Shown here in pieces: positions 61,356-64,000 of a stretch of DNA of 64,000 nucleotides. This stretch comes from an uncultured Bacteroidia bacterium. GTDB taxonomy: Bacteria; Bacteroidota; Bacteroidia; Bacteroidales; CAJPTX01. The notes under the pieces are model-generated. The model made no database searches. It had not been told where the DNA came from and saw only the letters and a program-made list of their open reading frames with translations. Position numbers and translations under genes: made by a program. Every line of letters starts with the position of its first letter. Position 1 is the stretch's first letter. The DNA is taken from positions 1-64,000 of the forward strand of contig CALHSW010000029.1 of NCBI GenBank assembly GCA_938038735.1, written 5' to 3'.

Positions 61356-62294
61356 ATGGCGTTGGATATAACGATATTAGGCAGTGGCAGCGCATTGCCC
61401 ACATCAAGGCGAATGCCATCGGCTCATGCGATTCAGAGTGGAAGCAGAACCTACTTGGTGGATTGTGGGGAAGGAACGCAGATGCGTCTTTTTGGTGCGA
61501 AAATCTCGTTTGAATCGATATCTGCCATCTTTTTAACCCATGCGCATGGAGACCACACGTTGGGATTATTTGGTCTGCTGGCCTCTATGGGGATGCAGCA
61601 TCGGAGGAGTGGGTTGACGGTGTATGGGCCTAGAGGTTTTGAGGAGGTCTTTTGGACGAACGTACACTTCTTTTTGGAGACGGTAGAGTTTGACCTACGC
61701 TATGTGTCGCTGGATGATGACGATGCGAGGATTGTACATCAAGACAGACAGGTGACGGTGGAGAGCATACCGCTTCGGCATCGGATTCCAACGGTAGGTT
61801 TTGTTTTTAGGGAAAGGGAAAGGCCGTTGAACGTACGCCGTTCGGCGGTAGAGCGATACGGTTTGTCGCTTGAGGAGATTGCATGTGCAAAGCGCGGGGA
61901 GGATGTTTTGCGAGAGAAGATGACGATACCAGCGTCAGCTATAACGTTCCGTCGGCATGAACCCATTAGCTACGCATATATGAGTGATACCCGTTTTAGC
62001 GAGCGGGCGATAGCGATGGTGGGACATGTGGATGTGCTCTACCATGAGGCTACCTACATGGACGATTTGGTGCGTCATGCGAAGGAAACAGGGCATAGCA
62101 CGACGCGTCAGGCTGCGGAGTTCGCAAGGCGGGTTGGGGCTGAAAAGTTAATTGTCGGGCATTTTTCGTCCCGTTACGAAGATGTGGAGCCAGTAATAGC
62201 CGAGGTTAGAAGCTATTTTCCGAAAGCAGAAGCGGCGCAAGAGGGGGATAGGTATAGGATATCGAATTGCAATGGAGAAGAGGAGTCGCTTTGA
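61356..62294 (+). CDS. rnz: Ribonuclease Z
   Basis: A 312-residue metallo-beta-lactamase-fold tRNA 3' processing endonuclease. The zinc motif LTHAHGDHTLGLFGLLA (about 65) is preceded by GSGSALPTSRR and CGEGTQMRL, and a C-terminal HSTTRQAAEFARRVGAEKLIVGHFSSRY segment (partly given) carries the exosite and ligand histidine. RNase Z is needed here because CCA is not encoded in the tRNA genes seen. It follows the sigma-54 regulator by 15 bases. Confidence 0.94.
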   Translation: MALDITILGSGSALPTSRRMPSAHAIQSGSRTYLVDCGEGTQMRLFGAKISFESISAIFLTHAHGDHTLGLFGLLASMGMQHRRSGLTVYGPRGFEEVFWTNVHFFLETVEFDLRYVSLDDDDARIVHQDRQVTVESIPLRHRIPTVGFVFRERERPLNVRRSAVERYGLSLEEIACAKRGEDVLREKMTIPASAITFRRHEPISYAYMSDTRFSERAIAMVGHVDVLYHEATYMDDLVRHAKETGHSTTRQAAEFARRVGAEKLIVGHFSSRYEDVEPVIAEVRSYFPKAEAAQEGDRYRISNCNGEEESL

Positions 62295-62327
62295 GTGCTG
62301 TTTAAAGGTGTTTCATAGAAAAGGGAT

Positions 62328-63689
62328 ATGGAGTCAACTGAGCTAGTAATATTTATAGGTCTACTTGTATTCGTTTCACACCTCTTTACGGGGCTGTTTG
62401 AGAAGAAGAGAATACCAGACGTGTTGTTGCTAATGATTATAGGTTTGATTATAGGACCTATACTCGGCTTGGTGAACGCAGAGTCGTTTGGAGTGGTAAC
62501 GGATGTCTTTACTACGGTGACGTTGGTCTTTATTCTTTTCCATGGTGGACTCGACTTGCGCATAACGGCCATGCGCTCTGCGATGAAGGGGACAATGGCG
62601 TTGACGTTAGGTAATTTTTTTGTTACGATGGCGGTTATCGGTTTGGTAGGATGGCTGCTAGTTGACATACCGCCGCTGTCGGCGTTCACGCTGGGTGCTA
62701 TAGTGGGTGGAACATCATCGGCTGTGGTAATACCGTTGGTGCAGTTGTTGCAAATGCAGGACAGTAGTAAGACCATTTTGGTACTAGAGTCGGCTCTATC
62801 TGATGTGCTGTGTATCGTTTTCGTTTTGGCCTTTGCGCAGGCGCACGTGTCTGAGGAATTGAATGTAATGCAGATGGTAGGGAGCATTCTAAGTTCGTTC
62901 GTACTGGCTGGAATTATCGGAATAGCGAGTGCACTGCTTTGGTCGGCGATGTTGGCAAAGGTTAGAACGCTCAAGAATTCAATGTTTACAACGCCTGCGT
63001 TTGTATTCGTAGTGTATGGTGTATCGGAGCTGCTAGGCTTTAGCGGGGCGATTGCGGCGTTGGCTTTTGGGGTTTCCTTGGCGAACATCGATTTGTTTCC
63101 TATGCGCTACATCCGTAAGATACGCAGGGAGGGTTTGCAAACGTTTAACGATGTTGAGAAGCAATTCTTCTCAGAGCTTGTGTTCCTATTAAAAACATTC
63201 TTTTTTGTCTTCATAGGGGTGTCCATTCGGTTTTCCAATGTGTGGACAATGGTTCTCGGAGTGTTACTTACTGTCATCATTTACATCATACGTATACCAA
63301 TTGTCAAGTTTTCAGTGCGTCAACCTCTGCCGACGTTGGATCTTACGGTAATGGCTGCAATGGTTCCTAAGGGATTGGCTGCGGCAGTATTGGCGGCAGT
63401 ACCTATGCATTTTGGAATGCCTAGCGGGGGGCTGATTAGAGATGTAGTATATGCAGTGATTTTGACGAGTATCGTCTTAACCAGCGTATTGATACCGTTG
63501 TTGGAGAAAGTGCCAATGGTTAGAGCGTTCTACGCAGTGATTTTTAGGCGTAGGAGTGCGTTTACAACGGGCAGAGAGGAGGAAGAGGCAGTAAAGGAAA
63601 CAGAAGAGACGAAAGAAGTAACAACGGTAGAAGAAACTTCGGAACAGCTTGATAAAGAGGTGTCCAGCGAGAAAGGTACGGAAGAATAG
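62328..63689 (+). CDS. Cation:proton antiporter (CPA family)
   Basis: A 453-residue membrane protein with about 12 hydrophobic segments (e.g. LVIFIGLLVFVSHLFTGLF; VLLLMIIGLIIGPILGL; FTLGAIVGGTSSAVVIPLVQ) and a short glutamate/lysine-rich cytoplasmic tail. GAIVGGTSS and LESALSDVL are the conserved unwound-helix and charged-helix motifs of sodium/proton exchangers. It may be a Na+/H+ or K+/H+ antiporter. Ion cannot be told from sequence. It follows rnz by 33 bases. Confidence 0.87.
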   Translation: MESTELVIFIGLLVFVSHLFTGLFEKKRIPDVLLLMIIGLIIGPILGLVNAESFGVVTDVFTTVTLVFILFHGGLDLRITAMRSAMKGTMALTLGNFFVTMAVIGLVGWLLVDIPPLSAFTLGAIVGGTSSAVVIPLVQLLQMQDSSKTILVLESALSDVLCIVFVLAFAQAHVSEELNVMQMVGSILSSFVLAGIIGIASALLWSAMLAKVRTLKNSMFTTPAFVFVVYGVSELLGFSGAIAALAFGVSLANIDLFPMRYIRKIRREGLQTFNDVEKQFFSELVFLLKTFFFVFIGVSIRFSNVWTMVLGVLLTVIIYIIRIPIVKFSVRQPLPTLDLTVMAAMVPKGLAAAVLAAVPMHFGMPSGGLIRDVVYAVILTSIVLTSVLIPLLEKVPMVRAFYAVIFRRRSAFTTGREEEEAVKETEETKEVTTVEETSEQLDKEVSSEKGTEE

Positions 63690-63723
63690 TAGTTCGTGTG
63701 CATGCGGAGTGTGAAAATTTATT

Positions 63724-63731
63724 TACCTTTG
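63724..63731 (+). promoter_or_regulatory. -7 box of tRNA-Arg
   Basis: TACCTTTG, full consensus, 13 bases before the tRNA. Confidence 0.65.
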
Positions 63732-63743
63732 CAGCCGAAGTGA

Positions 63744-63817
63744 GGCCCCGTAGTTCAGCTGAATAGAACGTCAGATTCCGGTTCTGAAGGTCGTGGGTTT
63801 GAATCCCGCCGGGGTCA
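63744..63817 (+). tRNA. tRNA-Arg (anticodon CCG)
   Basis: A 74-base cloverleaf: acceptor GGCCCCG with CGGGGTC (one G-U), anticodon stem TCAGA/TCTGA with loop TTCCGGT (anticodon CCG) and T arm GTGGG-TTTGAAT-CCCGC. Discriminator A at 63817; CCA not encoded. Confidence 0.92.
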
Positions 63818-63956
63818 CTTTTTGGGCGCACCGCGCAACCCACTCTAGTGGAGGCGGTTGATTGCGCATTGGCTTTGCGAAGTGCTATTTATGTCGTTTA
63901 GCTGCGTTCAAAAGCAAGGTTTTTAACTACGTAACACTTAAACATTATAAAAACAG

Positions 63957-64000
63957 ATGAAAAGACGGTTGGTGTTTTTTACGCTGTTAGCAGGCTTTCT
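63957..64000 (+). CDS. Start of an exported protein, cut by the window edge
   Basis: ATG at 63957 begins MKRRLVFFTLLAGF, a typical signal peptide start, preceded by an A-rich Bacteroidales leader (AAACATTATAAAAACAG). Only about 14 codons are visible, so the product cannot be named. Confidence 0.6.
   Translation, partial: MKRRLVFFTLLAGF

Overview
The window looks like the chromosome of a Porphyromonas-like member of the Bacteroidales. Nearly every promoter I can place has the Bacteroidetes -7 box (TAnnTTTG). The proteins point the same way: type IX secretion (T9SS) C-terminal domains, a split transketolase, a periplasmic dipeptidyl peptidase IV, ExbB/ExbD/TonB and a FabK-type reductase. It is mostly a dense core chromosome with a few accessory patches. 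I see no insertion sequence, CRISPR array, rRNA operon or replication origin.

1-12 kb: a two-piece DNA cytosine methyltransferase without a recognisable endonuclease, then nadC-nadA (NAD synthesis), an acyl-CoA ligase, a SPOR protein with split transketolase, a long purF-type amidotransferase, glyA and a TPM-domain protein. 12-23 kb: a block whose strand composition is reversed relative to both flanks. It carries tolC, tRNA-Pro, rluD, a T9SS cargo gene, a PASTA gene, exbB-exbD-tonB, rnhA and a metallohydrolase. The two halves of a broken rtcB RNA-ligase gene lie at its two edges and rejoin in frame at a shared 7-bp sequence, so the block is an inversion of about 10 kb.

23-34 kb: rpsA, a lone STAS protein, a HTH protein, a glycosyltransferase, an ECF sigma factor and rsmG; then a Sau3AI-type restriction-modification pair between two copies of a roughly 100-bp structured repeat (a third copy follows the methyltransferase at 1.3 kb); then engB-prs on the minus strand. 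34-43 kb: a perfect promoter, a cobalamin riboswitch and a 2892-residue T9SS surface protein with five repeats, a beta-helix and a DUF4465-like domain.

43-64 kb: a small exported protein, a TPR/PD40/SPOR protein, a fabK-like gene with two M16 peptidase genes, a gliding-associated C-terminal-domain protein, relA/spoT, tmRNA, DPP-IV, a DUF4197 lipoprotein, a flavodiiron protein, a coiled-coil protein, a sigma-54 activator without a DNA-binding domain, RNase Z, a cation/proton antiporter, tRNA-Arg and the start of another exported protein.

The most notable observations are the cobalamin-riboswitch-controlled giant surface protein, the inversion that split rtcB, and the structured repeats at restriction-modification genes. 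All calls come from reading the sequence; no database search was run.
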